A stretch of 64,000 bases of DNA from JBFXIE01 sp050176255 (GTDB lineage: Bacteria > Pseudomonadota > Gammaproteobacteria > Burkholderiales > Burkholderiaceae_C), in the NCBI RefSeq assembly GCF_050176255.1, contig NZ_JBFXIE010000008.1; one strand, written 5' to 3'. This document shows positions 8,759 through 19,499 of the stretch, in pieces; position 1 is the stretch's first letter, and each line of letters opens with the position of its first letter. Made by a program: the position numbers and the translations under genes. Under the pieces are notes generated by a model. It was not told where the DNA came from. It made no database searches and worked only from the letters and a program-made list of their open reading frames with translations.

Positions 8759-10474
8759 TTACTTGAACTTGGGCAGATTGAACTGCGGCGGCACCCCCAT
8801 GCGGGTGTTGATGATCCACTGCTGAGCGATCGACAAAATGTTGTTCGTCAGCCAGTACAGCACCAGGCCGGCCGGGAAGAAGAAGAACATCACGCTGAAC
8901 ATCAGCGGCATGATCCACATCAGCTTGGCCTGCATCGGGTCGGGCGGCGCGGGGTTGAGGGCGGTCTGCAGCAGCGAGCTGGCCGTCATCAGCAGCGGCA
9001 GGATGAAGTACGGGTCGGGCGAGGACAGGTCGCGAATCCAGCCGATCCAGGGCGCGTTGCGCATCTCCACGCTCGACAGCAGCACCCAGTACAGCGCGAT
9101 GAACACGGGGATCTGCACCATGATGGGCAGGCAGCCGCCCATGGGGTTGACCTTTTCTTCGCGGTAGATGCGCATCATCTCCTGCTGCATCTGCTGCGGC
9201 TTGTCCTTCAGGCGCTCGCGCAATTCCGTGATGCGCGGGTTGATGGCCTTCATCTTGGCCATGCTGGCGTAAGCCTTGGCGTTGAGCCAGTAGAACGCAA
9301 GCTTCAGCAAAAAGACCAGCGCCACGATGGACCAGCCCCAGTTGGCGATCACCTTGTGCAGTTGATCCAGCAGCCAGTACAGCGGCTTGGCCAGGATGGT
9401 GAGCCAACCGTAGTCCTTGACGAGTTCGAGGCCTGGGGCGAGTTTTTCCAGCTGCGTCTCGATCTGCGGGCCGGCAAACAGTTGTGCGTCCACGGCCTTG
9501 GACTGGCCGGGGGCGATCTCGCCCAGCGGCGTGATCATGCCCACCGAGTACAGGTTGGTGTCCACCTTGCGCATGAACAGGTCGCGCTGCGCGCCGTCGG
9601 CCAGCAGCCAGGCGCTGGCAAAGTAATGCTGCACCATGGCCACGTAGCCGTTGGTGGAGGTCTTTTCGATGTCGATCTTGCCTTTTTCGATGTCCGAGAA
9701 CTCCACCTTCTGGTACTTCTTGGCGTCGGTATAGACCGCCGGGCCGGTGAAGGTGGAATAGAACATCGACTCGCCCGAGGGCTTGTTGCCGTCGCGCCCC
9801 AGCTGCAGGTACAGCTGGGGCGACAGTGGAGTCGTGCCGGTGTTGACCACCTCGTGGCGTGCGCTCAGGTCATAGGCGCCGCGCTTGAGCGTCCAGGTCT
9901 TGACCAGTTTCACGCCGCCCAGGTCGGGCGACTCGAAGCGCACCTGCAGGCTGTCCTCGCCGTCCTTGAGCTCACGCGGGCCGGGCAGCAAGCGCATGGC
10001 GGTCTTGTGTGTGGGGAAGGGGCCGCCGATCAGGCCGGTCTGCGCCACATACACGCGGCTGACACTCTCGTCGAACAGCAGGAAGGGCTTGGACTTGTCC
10101 TCCATCTCGGGGTATTGCAGCAGCTCGCCGCGCACCAGAGAGCCGCCTTCGGTGTCGAAGACCAGGCGCAGCACATCGGTGGTTACCGTCACGCGCTCGC
10201 GGGCAACGGCGGCTGGCTGCGCAGGCACGCCCGTTGGCGGCTGGGGTGCCACACCCGGAACCCCCGCAACCGGCACGCCAGGCGCTGTGCTGACGGCTGT
10301 CGGCACACTGGACGCGCTCGCAGAAGGCGCCACGGCGGGGCTGCTGGCCGTCTGTGCGGGCGGCGTGGGGAAGAAGGTGGCCTGTTTGCCGTTGTGGATC
10401 TGCCACTTGTCCCATAGCAAAACTATGGAAAAGCCAAAAATCACCCACAGGATGGTGCGGCGGATGTCGTTCAT
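8759..10474 (-). CDS. yidC: Membrane protein insertase YidC
   Basis: 571 residues, normal for a Gram-negative YidC. The N-terminal helix (about 8-24) is followed by a Pro/Ala linker and a large periplasmic domain (about 95-340). The conserved five-helix core has YGWLTILAKPLYWLLD, the cytoplasmic loop MAKMKAINPRITELRERLKDKPQQMQ and PMGGCLPIMVQIPVFIALYWVL. It inserts and folds inner-membrane proteins with or without Sec. It overlaps yidD by 4 bp. Confidence 0.96.
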   Translation of the reverse strand: MNDIRRTILWVIFGFSIVLLWDKWQIHNGKQATFFPTPPAQTASSPAVAPSASASSVPTAVSTAPGVPVAGVPGVAPQPPTGVPAQPAAVARERVTVTTDVLRLVFDTEGGSLVRGELLQYPEMEDKSKPFLLFDESVSRVYVAQTGLIGGPFPTHKTAMRLLPGPRELKDGEDSLQVRFESPDLGGVKLVKTWTLKRGAYDLSARHEVVNTGTTPLSPQLYLQLGRDGNKPSGESMFYSTFTGPAVYTDAKKYQKVEFSDIEKGKIDIEKTSTNGYVAMVQHYFASAWLLADGAQRDLFMRKVDTNLYSVGMITPLGEIAPGQSKAVDAQLFAGPQIETQLEKLAPGLELVKDYGWLTILAKPLYWLLDQLHKVIANWGWSIVALVFLLKLAFYWLNAKAYASMAKMKAINPRITELRERLKDKPQQMQQEMMRIYREEKVNPMGGCLPIMVQIPVFIALYWVLLSSVEMRNAPWIGWIRDLSSPDPYFILPLLMTASSLLQTALNPAPPDPMQAKLMWIMPLMFSVMFFFFPAGLVLYWLTNNILSIAQQWIINTRMGVPPQFNLPKFK

Positions 10475-10767
10475 GAAGTCTTCTTAGAGGAGGAAGATGG
10501 AGGGTCGTCGGAAGGCACCAGCCGCGAGAAAAGGCGCATGCCTCGCGGCAGCTCTTGTGGCACGGGGTCGAGACCGCCGTCGCACCAGGGATGGCAACGC
10601 GCCAGGCGTCGTGCCGTCAAATAGCTGCCCGCCGCGGCGCCGTGCCGATCCAGCGCCTGCAGAGAGTACACCGAGCAGGTGGGCTCAAAACGACAGCTTG
10701 AGCCGAGCCAGGGGCTTAGCAGCAGCCGGTAGCCGCGCACCAGGCCCATGAGCAGTGTGCGCATCAT
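10471..10767 (-). CDS. yidD: Membrane protein insertion efficiency factor YidD
   Basis: 98 residues with the family pattern YRLLLSPWLGSSCRFEPTCS, then AARRLARCHPW-like and GGLDPVP motifs, including the conserved Cys residues. A small membrane-associated protein that helps YidC insertion. It overlaps rnpA upstream and yidC downstream by 4 bp each, so all three are translationally coupled. Confidence 0.93.
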   Translation of the reverse strand: MMRTLLMGLVRGYRLLLSPWLGSSCRFEPTCSVYSLQALDRHGAAAGSYLTARRLARCHPWCDGGLDPVPQELPRGMRLFSRLVPSDDPPSSSSKKTS

Positions 10768-11255
10768 GGCGTGGCACCTCGTGGCGTGCGGGCTGCAGGA
10801 CTGGCCGGGGGGCTGCGTCGTTCGGCAGCGGAAAAAAGCTGCTCCAGCTCGGCGCGCACGGCCTGTTTGAGAGCCTCGGAGGTGGCGCTCACGAAGTGCT
10901 TGCGGTCAAAGCTGGCACGCAGCCGCACCACGTGCGCCGCGTGCGGCATCCGTGGCTCGAAGCGGCTGGCCACGGCGTAGATCTGGCGTTTGATGGTGTT
11001 GCGCGTGACGGCGCGGCGCGCCCAGCGCTTGGGCACCATGGCGCCCAGCCAGACATCAGTGCAGCCCTGCGCCACGGCAAACAGGGCAAGCGGCGTATCC
11101 GCCTGGGGCTGCAAGCCAGGCCCTGGCGGTGGGGGCAATGTGGACGCATCACCAGAGGGCAAGCCCAACCGGTGCAATGCGAAATGTGCCGTGCGGGAGA
11201 CAGTGCCCCCGGCCATGGCGGCCTGGAACTGAGAGCGGGTTTTCAGCCGATGCAT
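10764..11255 (-). CDS. rnpA: Ribonuclease P protein component
   Basis: 163 residues from the ATG at 11255 (MHRLKTRSQF). The RNase P signature RRAVTRNTIKRQIY is near residue 80, and the family N-terminus RLKTRSQFQAAM is present. The insert rich in Pro/Gly after residue 30 makes it longer than the E. coli protein. It supplies the protein subunit for 5' tRNA maturation. A start at 11276 would add seven residues. Lies 72 bp downstream of rpmH. Confidence 0.9.
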   Translation of the reverse strand: MHRLKTRSQFQAAMAGGTVSRTAHFALHRLGLPSGDASTLPPPPGPGLQPQADTPLALFAVAQGCTDVWLGAMVPKRWARRAVTRNTIKRQIYAVASRFEPRMPHAAHVVRLRASFDRKHFVSATSEALKQAVRAELEQLFSAAERRSPPASPAARTPRGATP

Positions 11256-11327
11256 GCAGACAGCTACCCGGTGCAAACGCTGGCGGCGCAGACCCTGTTC
11301 GGTGGCCGGGCGCCGAGCTGCACGGCC

Positions 11328-11462
11328 TTAGACGGCCAGGCGCTTGCGGCCCTTGGCGCGGCGGGCCTTGATCACGGCGCGGCCGCCGCGCGTCTTCATG
11401 CGCACCAGAAAACCGTGGGTGCGGGCGCGGCGGGTCTTGGAGGGCTGGTAAGTACGTTTCAT
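11328..11462 (-). CDS. rpmH: 50S ribosomal protein L34
   Basis: 44 residues starting MKRTYQPSKTRRARTHGFL and ending KGRKRLAV, the complete and nearly invariant L34 sequence. The ribosome site AAGGA lies about 9 nt upstream of the ATG. First gene of the minus-strand rpmH-rnpA-yidD-yidC group and divergent from dnaA, as in most proteobacteria. Confidence 0.97.
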   Translation of the reverse strand: MKRTYQPSKTRRARTHGFLVRMKTRGGRAVIKARRAKGRKRLAV

Positions 11463-11613
11463 GTTCTCGATCCTTGAAGGGTTCAGTTACAGGCACAGCT
11501 TCGATCGGCAGCGCCCGCCAGGTCGGCCACCCGCAGCGCTGCATGCGCTGGGTCAATAAAGTAAGCGGCCGCCCGGGTTAGATCACCCTGAACGCATTCA
11601 GGGAAAGCCCGCG

Positions 11614-11642
11614 ATTATTACAGGCTTGGCCCGCGCTGGCAA
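11614..11642 (-). promoter_or_regulatory. Putative rpmH operon promoter
   Basis: On the minus strand, -35 TTGCCA (11637-11642), a 17-bp spacer and -10 AATAAT (11614-11619), about 150 bp upstream of rpmH. Two hexamers close to sigma-70 consensus with ideal spacing. Confidence 0.5.
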
Positions 11643-11684
11643 TGACCCTGGCGTGCAAATGTCGTCGAGGAGTGCCGCGGCCGT

Positions 11685-11744
11685 TTGTGGATAACTCCTT
11701 GACAAGCTAGAATCCGCGGCCTCGCACTGTTCCTCCTATCCACA
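11685..11744 (+). promoter_or_regulatory. dnaA promoter with two DnaA boxes
   Basis: -35-like TTGTGG (11685-11690), 17-bp spacer, -10 TAGAAT (11708-11713). A consensus DnaA box (TGTGGATAA, 11686-11694) overlaps the -35 element, and a second (CTATCCACA, 11736-11744) lies just downstream of the start site. This geometry is that of DnaA autorepression. Confidence 0.6.
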
Positions 11745-11760
11745 ACTAGAACCATCCGCA

Positions 11761-13182
11761 ATGCACGAGGGACTCCCTTCTTTCAGCCACGAGGCTGACA
11801 ACGCCAACGCCGGCCAGGGCTTATGGCGGGCCTGCGCCGAGCAACTGGCTCAGGATCTCCCTGAGCAGCAATTCAACACCTGGATCAAGCCCCTGGCGGC
11901 GCAGGTCGCGCCCGATTTTTCCAAGGTCACTCTGTTGGTGGCCAACCGCTTCAAACTCGACTGGATTCGCACCCAGTATGCCGGGCGCATCTCGGCGTTG
12001 CTAGAGGCTCTTTATGGCCAGCCGGTCGCGCTCGAGTTAGCGCTCGCTCAGAGGGAATCGGTTGTCAGGACTTACGTTCGTCCCCAGCCGGCAAGCGCCC
12101 AGCCGCCTGCCGAAGCCGCTTCGCCAGCCGCCGCGGTCGAAGCTGTGCCAGCGGGCGCTTTTCGCACGCGGCTCAACCCTGCCCTGACGTTCGAGACGCT
12201 GGTGGAGGGCACGGCGAATCGCATGGCACGCTCGGCCGCAATGCATGTGGCAGGCTCGCCCGGCCACCTGTACAACCCGCTTTTCATCTATGGGGGCGTG
12301 GGTCTGGGCAAGACCCACCTGGTGCATGCGGTGGGCAACAAGCTGCTGCAAGACCGCCCTGACGCCAAGGTTCTCTACATCCACGCCGAGCAGTTCGTCT
12401 CGGATGTGGTCAAGTCCTATCAGCGGCGCACCTTTGACGATTTCAAGGAGCGCTATCACTCGCTCGATCTGCTGCTGATCGACGATGTGCAGTTCTTCGC
12501 CAACAAGGATCGCACGCAAGAGGAGTTCTTCAACGCCTTCGAGGCGCTGCTGGCCAAAAAAAGCCACATCGTGATGACGTCGGACACCTACCCCAAGGGT
12601 CTGGCCAACATCCACGAGCGGCTGGTGTCGCGCTTCGACTCGGGCCTGACGGTGGCGATCGAGCCGCCCGAGTTGGAGATGCGCGTGGCCATCCTGATCA
12701 ACAAGGCGCGCGCCGAGGGCTCGGAGATGCCCGAAGAAGTGGCTTTCTTCGTCGCCAAGAACGTGCGCTCCAACGTGCGCGAGCTGGAGGGCGCGCTGCG
12801 CAAAATTCTGGCCTACAGCCGCTTCAACCAGAAGGAAGTCTCCATCCAGCTGGCGCGCGAGGCGCTGCGTGACCTGCTCAGCATCCAGAACCGGCAGATC
12901 AGCGTGGAAAACATCCAGAAAACCGTGGCTGACTTCTACAAGATCAAGGTCGCGGACATGTACAGCAAGAAGCGCCCGGCCAGCATTGCCCGCCCGCGCC
13001 AGATTGCCATGTACCTGGCCAAGGAGCTGACGCAAAAGAGCCTGCCCGAGATCGGCGAGCTGTTTGGCGGGCGCGACCACACCACGGTGCTGCACGCGGT
13101 GCGCAAGATCGGCGCCGAGCGCCAGACCAACACCGAGCTGAACCAGCAACTGCATGTGCTGGAGCAGACGCTCAAGGGGTGA
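11761..13182 (+). CDS. dnaA: Chromosomal replication initiator protein DnaA
   Basis: 473 residues. Domain I has the phrase FNTWIKPL; a variable linker is rich in Ala/Pro; the AAA+ domain has Walker A GGVGLGKTHLVHA (about 178) and Walker B LLIDDVQF (about 239). Domain IV ends with the DnaA-box-binding signature GGRDHTTVLHAVRKI (about 438). It binds DnaA boxes and melts oriC. No Shine-Dalgarno is visible before the ATG. It is likely autoregulated through the boxes in its promoter. Confidence 0.98.
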   Translation: MHEGLPSFSHEADNANAGQGLWRACAEQLAQDLPEQQFNTWIKPLAAQVAPDFSKVTLLVANRFKLDWIRTQYAGRISALLEALYGQPVALELALAQRESVVRTYVRPQPASAQPPAEAASPAAAVEAVPAGAFRTRLNPALTFETLVEGTANRMARSAAMHVAGSPGHLYNPLFIYGGVGLGKTHLVHAVGNKLLQDRPDAKVLYIHAEQFVSDVVKSYQRRTFDDFKERYHSLDLLLIDDVQFFANKDRTQEEFFNAFEALLAKKSHIVMTSDTYPKGLANIHERLVSRFDSGLTVAIEPPELEMRVAILINKARAEGSEMPEEVAFFVAKNVRSNVRELEGALRKILAYSRFNQKEVSIQLAREALRDLLSIQNRQISVENIQKTVADFYKIKVADMYSKKRPASIARPRQIAMYLAKELTQKSLPEIGELFGGRDHTTVLHAVRKIGAERQTNTELNQQLHVLEQTLKG

Positions 13183-13345
13183 TGGCCCGGTGAAGCTTTC
13201 ATGAGTCACGCGTGGACCGAAAACCCCGCCGCCGCGCTGAAGCCCGCCCGTTCACGGGCAAAATGGCGCGTTGGACGGCCCGGGAGGGGGCATTGCCCGT
13301 GCCGCCGTCTGCGCACCCACACCACAATCACCAAAGGTTGACGAC

Positions 13346-14452
13346 ATGATTGTCCTGAAGGCAACACAAGACAAGGTACTCGCCATTCTGCAATCCGTGT
13401 CCGGCATCGTCGAGCGCCGGCATACCCTGCCCATTTTGGCCAATGTTCTGATCCGCAAGACAGGCAATGCGCTGCAGCTGACCACCAGCGACCTGGAGAT
13501 CCAGATCCGCACCACGGCCGAGCTGGGCGGCGACACGGGCGACTTCACCACCACGGTGGGCGCGCGCAAGCTCATCGACATCCTCAAGACCATGCCCGCC
13601 GACCAGACGGTGAGCCTGGAGTCCAGCCAGGCCAGGCTGATCCTCAAGGGTGGCAAGAGCCGCTTCACGCTGCAAACTCTGCCGGCTGAGGACTTTCCGC
13701 TGGTGCAAGAGGCTGCCAGCTTCGGCCCCTCCTTCAGCGTGCCGCAAAAGGTGCTCAAGGGCCTGATGGGCCAGGTGAGCTTTGCCATGGCGGTGCAGGA
13801 CATCCGCTACTACCTCAACGGCATTTTGTTCGTGGCCGAGGGCAAGCAGCTGTCGCTGGTGGCCACCGACGGCCACCGCCTGGCGTTCACCAGCGCCACG
13901 CTGGATGTGGAAGTGCCCAAGCAGGAGGTGATCCTGCCGCGCAAGACCGTGCTGGAGCTGCAGCGCCTGCTGTCCGATGCCGACGGCGCCATCGAGATGC
14001 AGTTTGCCAACAACCAGGCCAGGTTCAGCTTTGGCGGCATGGAGTTCGTCACCAAGCTGGTGGAGGGCAAGTTCCCCGACTACAACCGCGTCATTCCGCG
14101 CAACCACCACAACAGCGTCACCCTGGGCCGCGCGCCGCTGCTGGCCAGCCTGCAGCGCACGGCCATCATGACCAGCGACAAGTTCAAGGGCGTGCGCCTG
14201 AACATCGAGCCCGGCACCCTGCGCGTGGCCAGCAACAACGCCGAGCAGGAAGAAGCCATGGACGAGCTGGACATCGACTACGGCGGCGACGCCATCGAGA
14301 TCGGCTTCAACGTCACCTACCTCATCGACGCGCTGGCCAACATGGGCCAGGACATGGTCAAGATCGACCTGGCCGACGGCAACAGCTCTGCGCTGCTGAC
14401 CATTCCCGACAACGAATACTTCAAGTATGTCGTGATGCCCATGCGCATCTAA
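13346..14452 (+). CDS. dnaN: DNA polymerase III beta subunit (sliding clamp)
   Basis: 368 residues from the ATG at 13346 (MIVLKATQDKVL), the usual clamp length; a start at 13271 would add an unrelated N-terminus. Three clamp folds with HTLPILANVLI, LVATDGHRLAF and the ending YVVMPMRI. It forms the processivity ring for Pol III. The 163-bp gap from dnaA has a GC-rich hairpin (13246-13259) without a T-tract. A copy of the dispersed repeat starts about 15 nt after the stop. Confidence 0.97.
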   Translation: MIVLKATQDKVLAILQSVSGIVERRHTLPILANVLIRKTGNALQLTTSDLEIQIRTTAELGGDTGDFTTTVGARKLIDILKTMPADQTVSLESSQARLILKGGKSRFTLQTLPAEDFPLVQEAASFGPSFSVPQKVLKGLMGQVSFAMAVQDIRYYLNGILFVAEGKQLSLVATDGHRLAFTSATLDVEVPKQEVILPRKTVLELQRLLSDADGAIEMQFANNQARFSFGGMEFVTKLVEGKFPDYNRVIPRNHHNSVTLGRAPLLASLQRTAIMTSDKFKGVRLNIEPGTLRVASNNAEQEEAMDELDIDYGGDAIEIGFNVTYLIDALANMGQDMVKIDLADGNSSALLTIPDNEYFKYVVMPMRI

Positions 14453-14467
14453 ATACTATTGTTTTTA

Positions 14468-14503
14468 TAGCTGCCAGCGCTTGATTTATAAGGGCTGGTG
14501 GCA
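14468..14503 (+). repeat. Dispersed AGCGCTT repeat after dnaN
   Basis: TAGCTGCCAGCGCTTGATT then TATAAGGGCTGGTGGC. CCAGCGCTT can pair with AAGGGCTGG around a 7-nt loop, leaving one G-G mismatch. Lies 15 bp after the dnaN stop in the gene's sense orientation. Confidence 0.7.
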
Positions 14504-14567
14504 CTTTTGAACCCATAAAGCCATCGGCACGCCGTGCCGATGCGCCCGGACCGAAGGCAGCCCTTTC

Positions 14568-17198
<2,631 letters not shown>

Positions 17199-17211
17199 GC
17201 TTGCCCGGGCC

Positions 17212-18708
17212 ATGCCCACCCTCAGCCAGCAGCGCACGCACAAATACATTGCCGCCCGCCAGCAGCACCCCGCCTGGGTTTTGCTGGCATCGCGTCGGGC
17301 GCCGCTGGTGCTCAGTTGCCTGGATGCGCTCTTCGAGCACCAGCGCGACGGTGTGCCCTTTGATGCAGCCGTGCAGGCGCTGGCCGAGATGCTGGCGGCG
17401 CATGCCAACGAGGTGGAGTTTGAAATCGACAGCGCCGACACCCTGAGCCAGGCGCGGCGTGATGTGCGCGAGTGGATACGCCGCGGCCTGGTGGTCGAGC
17501 GCGAAGGCCGCGTGTTCGAGACCGACGCCCTCAAGACGGCGCTGCGCTTCATCGCCCAGCTGGACGGTCGCATGATGACCTCCACCGCCTCGCGCCTGGC
17601 GGTGGTGCAGCGCGAGATCGACAACCTGGCCGCCGCGCTCGACCCCGACCCCCAAAGCCGCGCCGAGCATCTGCAGCGCCGCATCGCAGACCTGCAGCAG
17701 CAGCTGGCGGACGTGCAGGCCGGCCGCATCACGGCGCTGACGCCGGAGCAGGCGGTCGAGGGCATTCGCGAGGTGTATGCGCTGTCGGTCAGCCTGCGGG
17801 CGGACTTTCGCCGGGTGGAGGATTCGTGGCGCGAAGCCGACCGCGCGCTGCGCAGCGCCATCATCAGCGCGCGCCACCACCGCGGCGCGGTGATGGACCA
17901 GCTGCTCGACGGCCATGCCCGGCTGCTCAACACGCAAGAGGGCCGCGTGTTTGACAGCTTTCACCAGCAGCTGTCCAACCAGACCGAGCTGACCGAGATG
18001 CGCCAGCGCATCCGCCAGATTCTTGCCCACCCCGCCGCCAAAAATGCCCTGGACGGTCTGCAGAGCAGCACGCTGAACCTGCTGGTGCAGCAGCTCATCA
18101 AAGAGGCCAAGGTGGTGCAGGGCGTGCGCGCGCGCAGCGAGCGCGAGGTCAGCCAGTTCATGAAAACCGGCCAGGCGGCCGAGAACCAGCGCGTGGGCCA
18201 GTTGCTCAACGAGGTGCTGGAGCAGGCCCTGCGCATCGACTGGCAGCAGCGCGCCGTGCGCCGCCAGAGCGCGCCGCTGCCGCCGCTGGGCGTGGCGCTG
18301 GGCAGCGTGCCGCTGGTGGAGCGCCTGCGCGTCAAGTCGCTGGACGGCGGCGAGCAGGTCGCGCTGCTGCTGACCACCGAATACGCCGACCTGGGCCAGA
18401 TGGAGGGCGAGTTCTGGCAGGCTTTTGAAGGACTGGACCGCGAGGCCCTGGTGCAGCGCACCTTGCAAACGCTGGTGGACCGGGGCCAGCCCATGACCTT
18501 GGCGGAACTGGCTGCCGCGCTGCCGCCGGGCGAGCACGACCTGGAAACCTTTGCGCTGTGGCTGGCCATGGCGCGCGAGGCGGGTGTGCCGCTGCAGCCC
18601 GGCGACGAGCAGATCGACACACAGGACGGCTCGCAGCGCTGGCGCTTCACCGTGCCGCGCGTGGCGCTGGACGGCGCGCAGCTGGCGCAGATGGACTGGG
18701 AGCTTTGA
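17212..18708 (+). CDS. jetA: Wadjet system protein JetA (DUF3375, kleisin-like)
   Basis: 498 residues of the DUF3375 family (MksF/JetA). Mainly helical, with N-terminal winged-helix-like segments, coiled-coil stretches (about 130-190: RLAVVQREIDNLAAAL, LQQQLADVQAG) and a C-terminal domain ending RVALDGAQLAQMDWEL. In Wadjet (condensin MksBEF plus MksG) this protein is the kleisin that joins the SMC heads. First gene of jetABCD, starting 13 bp after gyrB; its stop overlaps the jetB start by one base (TGATG). Function is assigned from the family and the complete four-gene context. Confidence 0.88.
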   Translation: MPTLSQQRTHKYIAARQQHPAWVLLASRRAPLVLSCLDALFEHQRDGVPFDAAVQALAEMLAAHANEVEFEIDSADTLSQARRDVREWIRRGLVVEREGRVFETDALKTALRFIAQLDGRMMTSTASRLAVVQREIDNLAAALDPDPQSRAEHLQRRIADLQQQLADVQAGRITALTPEQAVEGIREVYALSVSLRADFRRVEDSWREADRALRSAIISARHHRGAVMDQLLDGHARLLNTQEGRVFDSFHQQLSNQTELTEMRQRIRQILAHPAAKNALDGLQSSTLNLLVQQLIKEAKVVQGVRARSEREVSQFMKTGQAAENQRVGQLLNEVLEQALRIDWQQRAVRRQSAPLPPLGVALGSVPLVERLRVKSLDGGEQVALLLTTEYADLGQMEGEFWQAFEGLDREALVQRTLQTLVDRGQPMTLAELAAALPPGEHDLETFALWLAMAREAGVPLQPGDEQIDTQDGSQRWRFTVPRVALDGAQLAQMDWEL

Positions 18709-19499
18709 TGGCGCACCAACCCGATATCTTTGACCGCATGGCCGCGCAGACACCGGTGCCGCAGGCTGCCGATGTGCTACAAAAAGAGGAGCTGGAGGCG
18801 CCTGATGATCAAGGGCTGGTGGGCAAAAATGCTTTGACTGATGATTACGGCAGCGCACCCAGAACACCGCCGGCCCTGCGCCGGGCGCTGCAGCATGTGC
18901 TGGCGCATGGCTGGCTGGAGTCGGCCGCCAAGCCGCAGTGGTTTCGCCTGATTGCGGCGCACACGGCGCAGCTGGATGCGCTGCTCGAGCCGCTGGACTT
19001 GCGCATGGTGGTGGACGACGTGCGCGGCCTGGCCTTTCTGGCCGTGGTGCCTGACTTTGATGATGACGCCGCCGACGAAAGCGAGCAGGACGACTGGACG
19101 CACCCCCTGATGCGCCGCCAGCGCCTGACGCTGGAGCAATCGTTGCTGCTGGCCATCTTGCGGCGCGAGTTTTTGCAGCGCGAGCAGGAAAGCGGTACCG
19201 GCGCGCCGGTGCGCATCCCCGTGGACAGCCTGCTGCCGCAACTGGAGACCTACCTGGGCAGCACCGGCAGCGACATGCAAGAGCGCAAGCGCCTGATCCA
19301 GCTGCTGGAGAACCTGCGCATGCACGGCATGGTGTCCGACGTGGATGCGCAGGACTGCATCACCATCCGCCCCATGATCGTGCACCTGCTCAACCCCGAG
19401 AACCTGCAGGCGCTGCTGCTGCGTCTGCGCGAGGTGGCGCAAGCCGGCGCAAAAAGCGCTCAAGACAACGCCACGCATGACGCGGGAGGCCCGCCATGA
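18708..19499 (+). CDS. jetB: Wadjet system protein JetB (DUF4194, KITE-like)
   Basis: 263 residues from the ATG at 18708, overlapping the jetA stop. DUF4194/MksE-type, with two winged-helix regions (about 45-115 and 150-235; RRQRLTLEQSLLLAILR, ERKRLIQLLENLRMHG). It binds the kleisin in the Mks/Jet condensin. It overlaps jetC by 4 bp. Residues about 23-45 (LQKEELEAPDDQGLVGKNAL) come from an in-frame copy of the dispersed repeat, in a region that should be a flexible N-terminal arm. Confidence 0.85.
   Translation: MAHQPDIFDRMAAQTPVPQAADVLQKEELEAPDDQGLVGKNALTDDYGSAPRTPPALRRALQHVLAHGWLESAAKPQWFRLIAAHTAQLDALLEPLDLRMVVDDVRGLAFLAVVPDFDDDAADESEQDDWTHPLMRRQRLTLEQSLLLAILRREFLQREQESGTGAPVRIPVDSLLPQLETYLGSTGSDMQERKRLIQLLENLRMHGMVSDVDAQDCITIRPMIVHLLNPENLQALLLRLREVAQAGAKSAQDNATHDAGGPP
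18789..18824 (+). repeat. Dispersed repeat, in-frame copy inside jetB
   Basis: AGCTGGAGGCGCCTGAT then CAAGGGCTGGTGG; the 12-nt AAGGGCTGGTGG is identical to the copy after dnaN. It is sense to the gene and frame-preserving, and it encodes part of the variable N-terminus of JetB. Confidence 0.55.

Larger units (their letters stand above)
11463..11760. other. rpmH-dnaA intergenic region, candidate oriC-proximal segment
   Basis: 298 bp between divergent rpmH and dnaA. It holds promoters for both genes, two good DnaA boxes (11686-11694 and 11736-11744) and a hairpin CCCTGAA-CGCA-TTCAGGG at 11586-11603. It lacks the dense box cluster and AT-rich unwinding tract expected of a full oriC, so the origin is nearby by synteny but not demonstrated here. 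Confidence 0.45.

Noticed and set aside
11699..11704. TTGACA as the dnaA -35 element
   Set aside because: No -10 hexamer lies 16-18 bp downstream; TTGTGG at 11685 with TAGAAT at 11708 has ideal spacing.
13246..13259. Hairpin GCCCGT-TC-ACGGGC as a dnaA terminator
   Set aside because: Short stem followed by an A-run and no T-tract on the plus strand.
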